Assembly: GCA_050330955.1 (NCBI GenBank)
Contig: JBHJHJ010000136.1
Location: 1-17,655 of the forward strand
Length of the DNA: 17,655 nt
Direction: 5' to 3'
Origin: JBCCAG01 sp050330955
GTDB taxonomy: Bacteria; Cyanobacteriota; Cyanobacteriia; CAKZMO01
The position numbers and the translations under genes were made by a program. Shown here one piece after another: positions 6,478 through 13,268 of the stretch. Below the pieces are notes generated by a model. That model ran no database searches. It was not told the origin of the DNA and was given only the letters and a program-made list of their open reading frames with translations. How positions within the stretch are numbered: position 1 is the stretch's first letter; each line of letters starts with the position of its first letter.

Positions 6478-8595
6478 ATGACAACTGCTCAAGCATCGGC
6501 CCAACCCCCCGCAAAACCGAAAAAAAAGCCTCGCTCCCCCAGCGCTCAGCTCAACGCCTTTCTGCTTCTGGCGCTGTCCTGCTGTGGCCTGGCGGGGCTC
6601 TTTACCCTCCAAAATCCTGGCTACCTCTCGTTCTGGGAGATGTTCAGCCTCCTGGGGCTAGGCGTCATTGGTATCTGGCGATGGCTGTGGTTCTTCTTTC
6701 GCGTTGTGCGATCGCGCATCTACCTGCACAGCGTATTTCCCCGCTGGCGCAAACAGGCCAATCGCCTGCCCGTAGAGGCCCTGCCCCACATGTGCTTCCT
6801 CGTGCCCAGCTACAAAGAGAAGCCCTGGATTACCGACCGGGTGTTTCGGGCGATCGCCCGGGAGGCCAAGACCCTCGCCCAGCCCGTTACCCTCTTGGTC
6901 AACAGCAGCAGCGACGCCGAAAACGAGGCCATTCGTGCCCTGCTTGAGGAAGAAGACCCCGGTCTGAGCACGATGCGGCTGATTTTGATGACCCAGAAGG
7001 ACGGCAAGCGAAAAGCCATGGCGGACGCCCTGCGGGAGCTGGCTCAGCTCGGCCTACCGGAAGACACGGTGGTGGCCTTGATGGACGGCGACTCGGAGCT
7101 GGCGCCGGGGGTGCTGCGCCAGTGTTTGCCCTTCTTCCGCCTGTTCCCCAAAATGGGGGCGCTGACCACCGATGAAATTCCCGTGGTGGCGGGGTCCTAT
7201 CTGTTTTCGGAGTGGTTCCACCTGCGCTTCGCCCAGCGCCACGTGCAGATGTGCTCCGACGCCCTCTCCCGCCGGGTCATGTGCCTTACGGGCCGGTTCT
7301 CCCTGTTTCGGGCTGAGGCCGCGTTCGACCCCAGCTTTGCCGACCGGCTAGAGCACGATTCACTGGATGACTGGCTTTGGGGCCGGTTTAAGTTTCTCTC
7401 GGGCGACGATAAGAGCACCTGGTTTTGGCTGCTGCGGCGCGGCTACCACATGCTCTACGTTCCCGACACCATCGTCTATTCCATTGAAACCATTTCTGGT
7501 TCGGTGGTAGACCGGGCCTTCAGCAACATGCGGCGCTGGTACGGCAACATGCTGCGCAACAGCGGGCGGGCGATCGCCCTGGGCCCCAAGACCACGGGCT
7601 GGTTCATCTGGTATAGCCTAATCGACCAGCGCATTAGCTTCTGGACCTGCCTGATCACCCCAGGATTTTTGCTGATATCCCTGCTTCAGGGGAGCTGGGT
7701 GGCGGCAGGCATCGTGCTGTCCTGGGTCACATTCAGCCGTCCCCTCACCCTGGGCCTGGTGTTCATAGGGCGGGAGTCGGTGCTCAAGCCGGTTCATTTT
7801 CCCCTGCTGCTGGGGACCCAGTGGGCCTCCTCCCTCGTTAAAATTTGGACCCAGATGAACCTGGCCCAGCAGTCGTGGACCAATCGCGGCAACCAGAGCA
7901 TCAACGCCAATGGTCAAGGTCTGGGCCGCATCACCAAGTTCAGCACCTCCTACGGGCTTTTGGGGATTCAAGCTTTTTGCTTCGTCATCTTTTTGTCGTG
8001 GCTGAGCGGGCTGGTCAACCCAATGTGGGACATCGCCGGACTGCAGATGACCCGCCAGACCGCGTCCCTTCCGCCCCTACAGCAGGTCAGCGCCATCGAA
8101 AACGGCATTTGGCCTAACGATGGTCAGGACGACGCGGCCCCCCTCAACCGGCTCATTCGCCGCTACAGCCTAGAGGACAATGTCGCCATCCAGCTGCCGA
8201 TTGGCGAGCTGGACCTGTTCGAGCCCCTCACCATCGCTCGCGGCGGGCTGACGGTGGCGGGGCGGGGACCTACCCGCACGGTGTTGACGGTGCGGTTTAG
8301 CCCCCAGACTCCGAGCGGGTCTAGCCCAACGAACCCGGCGGCGGTAGTGGTTGCCCCCGTGGCTGAAGCCGCAAATCTGCAGAGCGTCCATTTAAGTGAC
8401 TTCACCCTGCGCTATGGAGATGACGCGGCTGACGTTGACGCAGCGATCGCCATGCAGCAGGTGGACGGCGGCTCTTTGACCCGCATCCAGATTGAGCAAG
8501 CGGAGGAAGACGCCCTGGTGCTAGAGCAGACTAGCGACATTGAACTGGAGCATGTGGTGTTTGAGGCGCCTTCTGAGGTCGCATCGCTGCCCTAA
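6478..8595 (+). CDS. Alg8-like family 2 glycosyltransferase (polysaccharide synthase) with extra C-terminal beta-helix-like domain
   Basis: A 705-residue processive membrane synthase. TM segments lie at ~26-44 and ~55-77. The cytoplasmic GT2 domain (~103-370) has DGDS at 203-206 (metal/nucleotide binding), TDE 231-233, LTGRFSLFRA 270-279, GDDKSTWFWLLRRG 309-322 (catalytic Asp region) and MRRWYGNMLRNSGRA 351-365 in place of QxxRW. These blocks, with RFAQRH 250-255 and DQRISFWT 383-390, match my recollection of the mannuronan synthase Alg8 much better than BcsA or hyaluronan synthase. Further TM segments lie at ~388-405, 407-430 and ~492-513, placing the C-terminus in the periplasm. Residues ~535-705 are additional: NDGQDDAAPLNRLI, LTIARGGLTVAGRG, then repeated short strands (LQSVHLSDFTL, SLTRIQI, IELEHVVF), the pattern of a right-handed beta-helix as in pectate lyases and alginate epimerases. 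The AlgG epimerase motif DPHD is absent. Product and donor (GDP-mannuronate or another uronate) are inferred. Confidence 0.88.
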   Translation: MTTAQASAQPPAKPKKKPRSPSAQLNAFLLLALSCCGLAGLFTLQNPGYLSFWEMFSLLGLGVIGIWRWLWFFFRVVRSRIYLHSVFPRWRKQANRLPVEALPHMCFLVPSYKEKPWITDRVFRAIAREAKTLAQPVTLLVNSSSDAENEAIRALLEEEDPGLSTMRLILMTQKDGKRKAMADALRELAQLGLPEDTVVALMDGDSELAPGVLRQCLPFFRLFPKMGALTTDEIPVVAGSYLFSEWFHLRFAQRHVQMCSDALSRRVMCLTGRFSLFRAEAAFDPSFADRLEHDSLDDWLWGRFKFLSGDDKSTWFWLLRRGYHMLYVPDTIVYSIETISGSVVDRAFSNMRRWYGNMLRNSGRAIALGPKTTGWFIWYSLIDQRISFWTCLITPGFLLISLLQGSWVAAGIVLSWVTFSRPLTLGLVFIGRESVLKPVHFPLLLGTQWASSLVKIWTQMNLAQQSWTNRGNQSINANGQGLGRITKFSTSYGLLGIQAFCFVIFLSWLSGLVNPMWDIAGLQMTRQTASLPPLQQVSAIENGIWPNDGQDDAAPLNRLIRRYSLEDNVAIQLPIGELDLFEPLTIARGGLTVAGRGPTRTVLTVRFSPQTPSGSSPTNPAAVVVAPVAEAANLQSVHLSDFTLRYGDDAADVDAAIAMQQVDGGSLTRIQIEQAEEDALVLEQTSDIELEHVVFEAPSEVASLP

Positions 8596-8633
8596 TACCC
8601 TAAGAAACCTCGAAAATTAGCCATTATGCCGTA

Positions 8634-8658
8634 GGGTGCGCTGTGACGCACCCTTTTT
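8634..8658 (+). terminator. Intrinsic terminator after the synthase gene
   Basis: GGGTGCG (8634-8640) and CGCACCC (8647-8653) form a perfect 7-bp stem with a CTGTGA loop, followed by five T (8654-8658). It starts 39 bases after the synthase stop and is the best terminator in the window, probably closing the HlyD-synthase operon. Confidence 0.7.
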
Positions 8659-8762
8659 GTTGGGAACATAACGGTCTTAGGCCTGTCAATGGAAGTAGCT
8701 GTGCAACGCTATTTGAAGCTGCATTGACCCGTTACATCGCGCCCTTAAAAGGCCGATTGTGC

Positions 8763-8778
8763 GGTGTGACGCATCACC
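8763..8778. repeat. Second copy of the TGACGCATCACC palindrome
   Basis: GGTG-TGACGCA-TCACC is an imperfect short palindrome sharing the 12-mer TGACGCATCACC with 3273-3284. It is a small dispersed repeat with no visible function. Confidence 0.35.
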
Positions 8779-8842
8779 CTGCAGCTCAAGTTATTAATGG
8801 GTGACTACATTTTCCCAGTCTCGTAGAAGTCAGGCCGTAGGG

Positions 8843-8859
8843 ACATGGCGTTGCCATGT
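8843..8859. repeat. Palindromic intergenic repeat ACATGGC-GTT-GCCATGT
   Basis: A perfect 7-bp inverted repeat with a three-base loop, preceded by GTAGGG. I have seen this pattern as a dispersed repeat in cyanobacterial genomes, so I call it a repeat rather than an operator. Confidence 0.5.
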
Positions 8860-8894
8860 GTATGTGTTTAGCGTCCTGGAAGCCCCCATCCCTA

Positions 8895-8998
8895 GCCCTT
8901 CCCCCTTCGCGCAGCGTGACCGAAGGTCGCATTGCTGAGGGAAGGGAACCAGACTCCCCTCTCCCAATCCTGGGAGAGGGGCTGGGGGAGAGGGCCAC
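8895..8998. repeat. Composite palindromic repeat with CCCCTCTCCCA / TGGGAGAGGGG core
   Basis: CCCCTCTCCCA (8956-8966) and TGGGAGAGGGG (8971-8981) form a perfect 11-bp stem with an ATCC loop. To its left, CCCTTCCC and GGGAAGGG enclose a GCGCAGCGTGACCGAAGG stretch and make a second hairpin. Such CCCTCTCCC/GGGAGAGGG elements are widespread bacterial intergenic repeats. There is no open frame of quality here. Confidence 0.55.
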
Positions 8999-9095
8999 GC
9001 TAAACGCTTACTTGCCATGTCCAACGCTAACTATTTTTCCAATTTATTGAATTTGAGCCTGAGGCAGCCCTGTGCTGCCCCAAATTGAGCTAAAC

Positions 9096-9101
9096 AAGGA
9101 G
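9096..9101 (+). promoter_or_regulatory. Ribosome binding site deciding the GTG start of the RTX-lyase
   Basis: AAGGAG lies eight bases before the GTG at 9110, a near-ideal placement. It supports GTG rather than the downstream internal ATG codons. Confidence 0.7.
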
Positions 9102-9109
9102 CCCTAGGC

Positions 9110-10636
9110 GTGATATCTCAACCTTCCGAGTCAATGCCCAGCGCATTGGCCCACTTTTCCGCGATCGCATCCACAGACGTCGATTGGGCGAGCCTTGAGG
9201 CTGCCGAATCGCGAATGCTGCCCCAGCTAGACTTTGATGCCCCTATCTACGGTACCGAGCGGGGCGATCGTCTCTATGGAGACGCCAATCCTGATGCCCC
9301 CAACGACCTGATTTTTGCAGCGGCGGGTAAAGACCGCATTCGCGGAAAAGAGGGCAACGATGTCCTGTTTGGTGGTGAGGGGGAGGACCGTATTCGCGGC
9401 GATGCCGGTGGCGATGTGCTCTGGGGCGGGCTGGGAGACGACCGGCTGACGGGGGACCGCAGTCGGGGCAAGGGGGAAGACGTGTTTGTACTGGCGCGGG
9501 GCAGCGGCACCGACAGAATTCTGGATTTTCAGGTGGATAGTGACTACATCGGCTTGGTGGATGGGCTGACCTTTGGCCAGCTTGAGTTTTCCCAGTCCGG
9601 TCGGGACGCCGTCATCCTCGACCGAGAGTCGGGGGAGGCGCTGGCGCGACTGCAGGACATCGATGTGGATTCGTTAAGCGATCGCCTGTTCGTATCAGCC
9701 CAGTCCGCTTCCCCAGTGGAAAGGGGGGGGGAAACTGATATTCCTGAGGCTGATGTGGTCACACGCGGCGCGCCAGCCTCTGGTGAGCCAGCCTTTAGTG
9801 AACCAATCTCCGGTGAGCCAACCTCCAGCAGTGTTTCCAACCGCCCCCTACAGGACACACCCTCAGCGTTAGACGCCGTCACCCCAGCCGACCCCGGCCT
9901 CATCCTTCAGTCCAATTCAGCTCATTGGGCTGGCCACTTCTCTAGCGGTTGGGAAGGACAGTGGGACCTGAGGCAAAAGGGAGCCTGGGGCGAAGAGAAC
10001 TTTGAGGTGAGGTCAGCGCCCAATGGGTCTGACGTGCTGCGGGTCCACTATCCCAAAGGCTCAGCTACCCCCTCCGTCAGCCGCAAAGAAGGCGTGCCCA
10101 TTGGCGGCGGTCAGTTCTATGCCGATCTGAGCTTGCCGCCTCAAGACAGCCTGCGCTTGGGCTACTCCGTCCGCTTTTCCGACAACTTCGACTTCGTCAA
10201 GGGCGGTAAGCTGCCGGGACTATTCGGGGGTCAGGGGGCCAGCGGCGGCAACATCCCCGACGGCACCGACGGCTTTTCAACGCGGCTGATGTGGCGGCGA
10301 GAGGGTGAGGGAGAAGTCTACGCCTATTTGCCAACCAGCAAGGGCTACGGCACCTCCATTGGACGTGGGGCGTGGACCTTTGAGCCAGGCCAGTGGCACC
10401 ACGTTGAGCAGGAGGTGGTCTTGAATGAGCCTGGGCAGTCTGACGGGCAAGTGCGGGTGTGGCACGACGGCAACCTCGTGCTGGAGCAGCGCGACCTGAC
10501 CTTCCGCACCACAGATGAGCTGAAGCTGGACGGCGTTTTCTTCTCCACATTCTTTGGCGGCGGCGATCGCTCTTGGGCCACCCCGAAGGACGTATACGCT
10601 GATTTTGCTAACTTCAGCGTCAGCGTGCCTAATTAG
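9110..10636 (+). CDS. RTX-repeat PL14-type polysaccharide lyase (extracellular)
   Basis: A 508-residue, two-part protein. Residues ~48-116 hold degenerate calcium-binding RTX nonapeptides of GGxGxDxLx type (GTERGDRLYG, GKEGNDVLFGGEGEDRIRG, GGLGDDRLTG), followed by the post-repeat segment typical of RTX proteins (EDVFVLARGSGTDRILDF, 123-140). Residues ~200-265 are a linker rich in Ser, Glu and Pro with repeated SGEP units. Residues ~285-505 are a PL14-type lyase domain with DNFDFVKGGKLPGLFGG (358-374), GFSTRLMWRREG (388-399), EVYAYLP (402-408), GTSIGRG (414-420) and FFSTFFGGGD (477-486). It is strikingly close to the lipoprotein-type lyase at 3385. There is no Sec signal peptide, so type I-like secretion is the natural reading, although the RTX block is N-terminal and a C-terminal secretion signal is not evident. 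Likely role: cutting the exported uronate polymer outside the cell. GTG start with a good ribosome binding site. Confidence 0.85.
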   Translation: MISQPSESMPSALAHFSAIASTDVDWASLEAAESRMLPQLDFDAPIYGTERGDRLYGDANPDAPNDLIFAAAGKDRIRGKEGNDVLFGGEGEDRIRGDAGGDVLWGGLGDDRLTGDRSRGKGEDVFVLARGSGTDRILDFQVDSDYIGLVDGLTFGQLEFSQSGRDAVILDRESGEALARLQDIDVDSLSDRLFVSAQSASPVERGGETDIPEADVVTRGAPASGEPAFSEPISGEPTSSSVSNRPLQDTPSALDAVTPADPGLILQSNSAHWAGHFSSGWEGQWDLRQKGAWGEENFEVRSAPNGSDVLRVHYPKGSATPSVSRKEGVPIGGGQFYADLSLPPQDSLRLGYSVRFSDNFDFVKGGKLPGLFGGQGASGGNIPDGTDGFSTRLMWRREGEGEVYAYLPTSKGYGTSIGRGAWTFEPGQWHHVEQEVVLNEPGQSDGQVRVWHDGNLVLEQRDLTFRTTDELKLDGVFFSTFFGGGDRSWATPKDVYADFANFSVSVPN

Positions 10637-10653
10637 CGTCAGCGTGCCTGATT
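10616..10653. repeat. Two 19-bp tandem copies at the lyase stop codon
   Basis: AGCGTCAGCGTGCCTAATT (10616-10634) is followed directly by the same unit with one change, A to G (10635-10653). The first copy encodes the last residues of the lyase, and its TAG stop spans the junction. It looks like a recent slippage duplication. Confidence 0.8.
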
Positions 10654-10665
10654 AGAGGCGATTAG

Positions 10666-10705
10666 GGCTAAAGGGGATTGAGGCTAAAGGAGATTGAGGC
10701 TAAAG
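10666..10705. repeat. 16-bp tandem repeat, 2.5 copies, at the phytol kinase stop
   Basis: GGCTAAAGGGGATTGA (10666-10681), GGCTAAAGGAGATTGA (10682-10697) and a half unit GGCTAAAG (10698-10705). The last unit overlaps the stop codon (complement of 10700-10702) of the convergent phytol kinase gene. Confidence 0.8.
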
Positions 10706-11374
10706 CCACTGGGCCAGCTGCCAGGCGGCGATCGCGCTCCCCAAGGGCACCGTGAGATTGTCGATGCCCAAAATAGAGACGGCTTCTAGAACCGTAGCCA
10801 GCAGGGCCACTGCCACCGCCACCGCCCACAGATTCACACTTCCCTGGGCAACCCACAGCACCGCTAGGCCCACTAGCCCGCTCGCCAGCGCCATGGCGGC
10901 GGAGCCCTCCCAGCTCTTTTTCATGCCCAAAATTTCGTAGGGATGGGCGCCAAACCGCTGCCCCACCAGCGCCGCCATGCCGTCTCCCCAAGCCATCACC
11001 AGCACCCCCAGCACCGCGTATTCAGGCTGGCCTAGGGGCCAAAATACCGCAATCAGCACCCCAATACTGAGGGAGTAGAACACGGTGCCGAAGCTGCGAC
11101 GGCCCACGCTATCAATCACAGGCAACACAGGCTGCCAGTAGGACAGCAGGGTCACGCCACTGGCTAAAACTGAGGCGCCTATGCCAATCCAGGCGGGAAT
11201 ATTTAGCCACCACGCCAGCACGATGACGTTGCCCGTGCCGATATGCACCACCTTACGCACCGCCTCCGAGCCGCGATCGCTGCGGTTTACCCAAACGGCG
11301 ATCGCCAGCACCAGCAGCAGCCAGGCAAGTACCAGTAGCAGTCGAATCGGCAGGGGACCAGAGGCAACATCCAC
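10700..11374 (-). CDS. Phytol kinase (VTE5-like, dolichol/phytol kinase family)
   Basis: A 224-residue polytopic membrane protein with about six to seven hydrophobic segments. Family motifs are RKVVHIGTG (40-48), WGDGMAALVGQRFG (129-142), KKSWEGS (152-158) and IDNLTVPLGS (204-213) with Glu197 before it. These are typical of the CTP-dependent phytol/dolichol kinase and phosphatidate cytidylyltransferase superfamily. In cyanobacteria and plastids the member of this size phosphorylates phytol released from chlorophyll, feeding tocopherol and phytyl-diphosphate salvage. The start is GTG, in frame with MDVASG, with GAGG about ten bases before it. It follows the small membrane protein gene at 11415 after 40 bases on the same strand, so the two probably form an operon. 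Dolichol kinase or CDP-alcohol activity cannot be excluded. Confidence 0.85.
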   Translation of the reverse strand: MDVASGPLPIRLLLVLAWLLLVLAIAVWVNRSDRGSEAVRKVVHIGTGNVIVLAWWLNIPAWIGIGASVLASGVTLLSYWQPVLPVIDSVGRRSFGTVFYSLSIGVLIAVFWPLGQPEYAVLGVLVMAWGDGMAALVGQRFGAHPYEILGMKKSWEGSAAMALASGLVGLAVLWVAQGSVNLWAVAVAVALLATVLEAVSILGIDNLTVPLGSAIAAWQLAQWL

Positions 11375-11414
11375 AGCGCCATTTCCTCAGTTGACGATTA
11401 GCCCAGGCTGAGGG

Positions 11415-11798
11415 TCACTCGGACGCCTGACTGGTGCGCCGCCCCAGCTCGTAAATCCCGCAGGCCATGGCGGCTAAAATGCCGGTGCTGATGCCCCAGC
11501 TGTGGCCTAAGCTGACGTTGATCAGAAAATTCAGCAGCCCCCCCGCAATGAGAAACGGCACGATGCTGACGACGGAGGCTAGAAACGCATTCTGGGATTC
11601 CCACCCCTTGCGGGCCTTCTCCATCTCTTCTGGGGAAGTGTAGAGGAACTGCTCGGCAAAGTTGAACCACCGATTGAGCTGCAGGGTCACCCAATCCGCA
11701 ACGGGGGATAGCCCAAGATAGAGCGCTAGAGACCAGAGCGACGCACCGGCTAGGGCAACGCGATCGATTGAGATGCGGAAGGGGAGCCAATCGAGCAT
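11415..11798 (-). CDS. Small conserved membrane protein of unknown function
   Basis: A 127-residue protein with predicted membrane segments at about 14-34, 71-94 and 99-118. An amphipathic, charged loop lies between the first two (SPEEMEKARKGWESQN, 55-70). The first residues (MLDWLPFRISIDRV) are amphipathic. I recognise no catalytic motif and cannot name the family. It is the upstream member of a probable two-gene unit with the phytol kinase gene (40-base gap), so a link to membrane lipid or prenyl metabolism is possible but unsupported. Another frame covers almost the same bases but gives a low-complexity Arg/His-rich product; the membrane-protein frame is the credible one. No ribosome binding site is visible before its ATG. 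Confidence 0.7.
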   Translation of the reverse strand: MLDWLPFRISIDRVALAGASLWSLALYLGLSPVADWVTLQLNRWFNFAEQFLYTSPEEMEKARKGWESQNAFLASVVSIVPFLIAGGLLNFLINVSLGHSWGISTGILAAMACGIYELGRRTSQASE

Positions 11799-11880
11799 GA
11801 GAGGTTTAAGACCCGGTGATTCAGTTTAATTATCCTAATGCAAATTCGCAGGTTTTGAGGGGGCCGATCGCGCAGTGGGT

Positions 11881-11892
11881 TACGCTAGCGTA
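11881..11892. promoter_or_regulatory. 12-bp perfect palindrome in a divergent promoter region
   Basis: TACGCTAGCGTA lies in the 122-base gap between the divergent membrane-protein and SLH-protein genes, 28 bases before the SLH GTG start. Position and symmetry fit an operator, but it could be chance. Confidence 0.25.
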
Positions 11893-11920
11893 GGAACATA
11901 TGTCTATCCCCTAACTTGAT

Positions 11921-13216
11921 GTGCGGCGACGTCTACTTCATCTTCTGTTAGGTTTGGCGCCGGTGCTATGGTCTACTGCCTGCGGCCAACCCTTAGACCA
12001 GGCGCTGCAGCCTGACCCCAACCTGCAGCCCGAGACTGCTGAATCACCTGAAACCTCTGGGGCATCTGCGCCCGGGAACTGCGGTGACATTGCGCGATCG
12101 CGATTGCCCAATGCCTTCCCCGACGCGCTGTGCTACCCCGATGCCGAACTGCTGCAGGTCACGGAGTCTACTTTAGACGAGGGGACGGCCATTGAGGCCC
12201 TGTGGTCAACCGAAGATGCCACCGGTGAAGTGCGATCGTTTTACCGCGAGGCCCTTGCCCAGGATGGCTGGGAAATCACCAATCCCGACGCTTCAAACGG
12301 TGATTCCGACAATAGCACTGCAGCGCCCATTGAAGCCGTGAAAGCTGGCGTGCGGGCAACGGTGACGACAGGTGGGGCAAACGCTCCGTTTACGGTGAGC
12401 TACCGCCCCACCCAGTCTGCCCAGGCTAGGTCAGCCCCTGAGGAAAGTGAGGCTTCAGCCCGTGATAGCCAGCAACAGGCTGAAGAAAACACTGCATCCA
12501 GTCAACAAGGCTCTGGCTCGACCCAGCCCTCCACGGGTGTTTCCTTCACCGACATAGACGAGGCTCCTGAAGAGTTCCAGGCCTACATTCAAGACCTAGC
12601 CGCCCTAGGCGTGCTGGATGGCGTAGACGGAAGCCCGCGCAGCTTTCAGCCCAACGAGCCCGTAACGCGGCGCACCTATGCCCGATGGTTGTTCAATGCC
12701 AACAATCGTTTCTACACCGAATCGTCTAAGCGCATTCGCCCCACCGCTGGCGGCGATGCCGTCTTCCAAGATGTGTCCTCAAGCAATCCCGACTTTGGCA
12801 AGATTCAGGGGTTGGCGGACGCCGGTCTGGTACCCAGCCCCCTATCGGGTGCTACTGCAGTCACCTTCCGGCCCGATGCCCCCGTCACGAGGGAAACCCT
12901 CATCCAGTGGAAGGCGCCGCTAGACCTGCGGCAGTCTCTCCCCAATGCCACCTTAGATGCAGTGCAGCAGGCCTGGGGCTTTCAGGATGCCGCTAAAATT
13001 GCCCCCGAGGCCCTGCAGGCTATCCTGGCCGACTACGGCAACGGCGACCAGTCAAACATTCGCCGCGTTTTCGGGTTCACTACCCTATTTCAGCCCAAAA
13101 AGCCCGTCACCCGCAGTGAGGCGGCGGCGGCGGTGTGGCACTTTGGCTACCAAGGGGACGGGCGATCGGCCCGTGAGGTTTTGCAGGGGGCCAGTGCGCC
13201 TGAGCCAGCAAATTAA
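11921..13216 (+). CDS. SLH-domain lipoprotein
   Basis: A 431-residue envelope protein. Residues 1-21 form a lipoprotein signal with a twin-Arg-like charged start (MRRRLLHLLL) and WSTAC, placing the lipid on Cys21. Residues ~52-162 form a small domain with two more Cys (54 and 71) and the segment GEVRSFYREALAQDGWEI. A Ser/Gln/Glu-rich linker (~165-206) leads to three S-layer-homology-like repeats: ~208-262 (FTDI...FQPNEPVTRRTYARWL), ~282-330 (FQDV...FRPDAPVTRETLIQW) and ~353-407 (FQPKKPVTRSEAAAAVW). SLH repeats bind peptidoglycan-linked polymers, so the protein likely tethers a membrane to the wall. The GTG start is the only in-frame start compatible with the signal peptide; no ribosome binding site is seen. 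It converges on the Uma2-family gene; a short CTCAAG-TT-CTTGAG inverted repeat lies in the gap. Confidence 0.85.
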   Translation: MRRRLLHLLLGLAPVLWSTACGQPLDQALQPDPNLQPETAESPETSGASAPGNCGDIARSRLPNAFPDALCYPDAELLQVTESTLDEGTAIEALWSTEDATGEVRSFYREALAQDGWEITNPDASNGDSDNSTAAPIEAVKAGVRATVTTGGANAPFTVSYRPTQSAQARSAPEESEASARDSQQQAEENTASSQQGSGSTQPSTGVSFTDIDEAPEEFQAYIQDLAALGVLDGVDGSPRSFQPNEPVTRRTYARWLFNANNRFYTESSKRIRPTAGGDAVFQDVSSSNPDFGKIQGLADAGLVPSPLSGATAVTFRPDAPVTRETLIQWKAPLDLRQSLPNATLDAVQQAWGFQDAAKIAPEALQAILADYGNGDQSNIRRVFGFTTLFQPKKPVTRSEAAAAVWHFGYQGDGRSAREVLQGASAPEPAN

Positions 13217-13268
13217 CCGCCACGCTCATCGAGCTCAAGTTCTTGAGGGCTTGTAGAGAAGTAGGCGC

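Larger units (their letters stand above)
8596..9109. other. 514-base repeat-rich intergenic region
   Basis: Between the synthase stop and the RTX-lyase start there is no credible gene. The stretch holds, in order, the intrinsic terminator (8634), three palindromic repeats (8763, 8843, 8895-8998), a GGCAGC-CCTGT-GCTGCC hairpin (9063-9079) and the lyase ribosome binding site (9096). The terminator and repeats suggest that the RTX-lyase is transcribed separately from the synthase operon. Confidence 0.55.

Noticed and set aside
8077..8595. Calling the synthase C-terminal domain a mannuronan C5-epimerase
   Set aside because: The catalytic DPHD motif is absent and the predicted helix is too short.
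8596..9109. CRISPR array or insertion sequence in the repeat-rich gap
   Set aside because: The palindromes are all different, with no regular repeat-spacer spacing, and there is no transposase frame.
9274..9903. Minus-strand frames opposite the RTX region
   Set aside because: Ser/Pro/Arg-rich mirror products of Asp/Gly-rich repeats.
11398..11790. 130-codon minus-strand frame overlapping the small membrane protein
   Set aside because: Arg/His-rich product with no hydrophobic pattern; the overlapping frame gives clean membrane segments.
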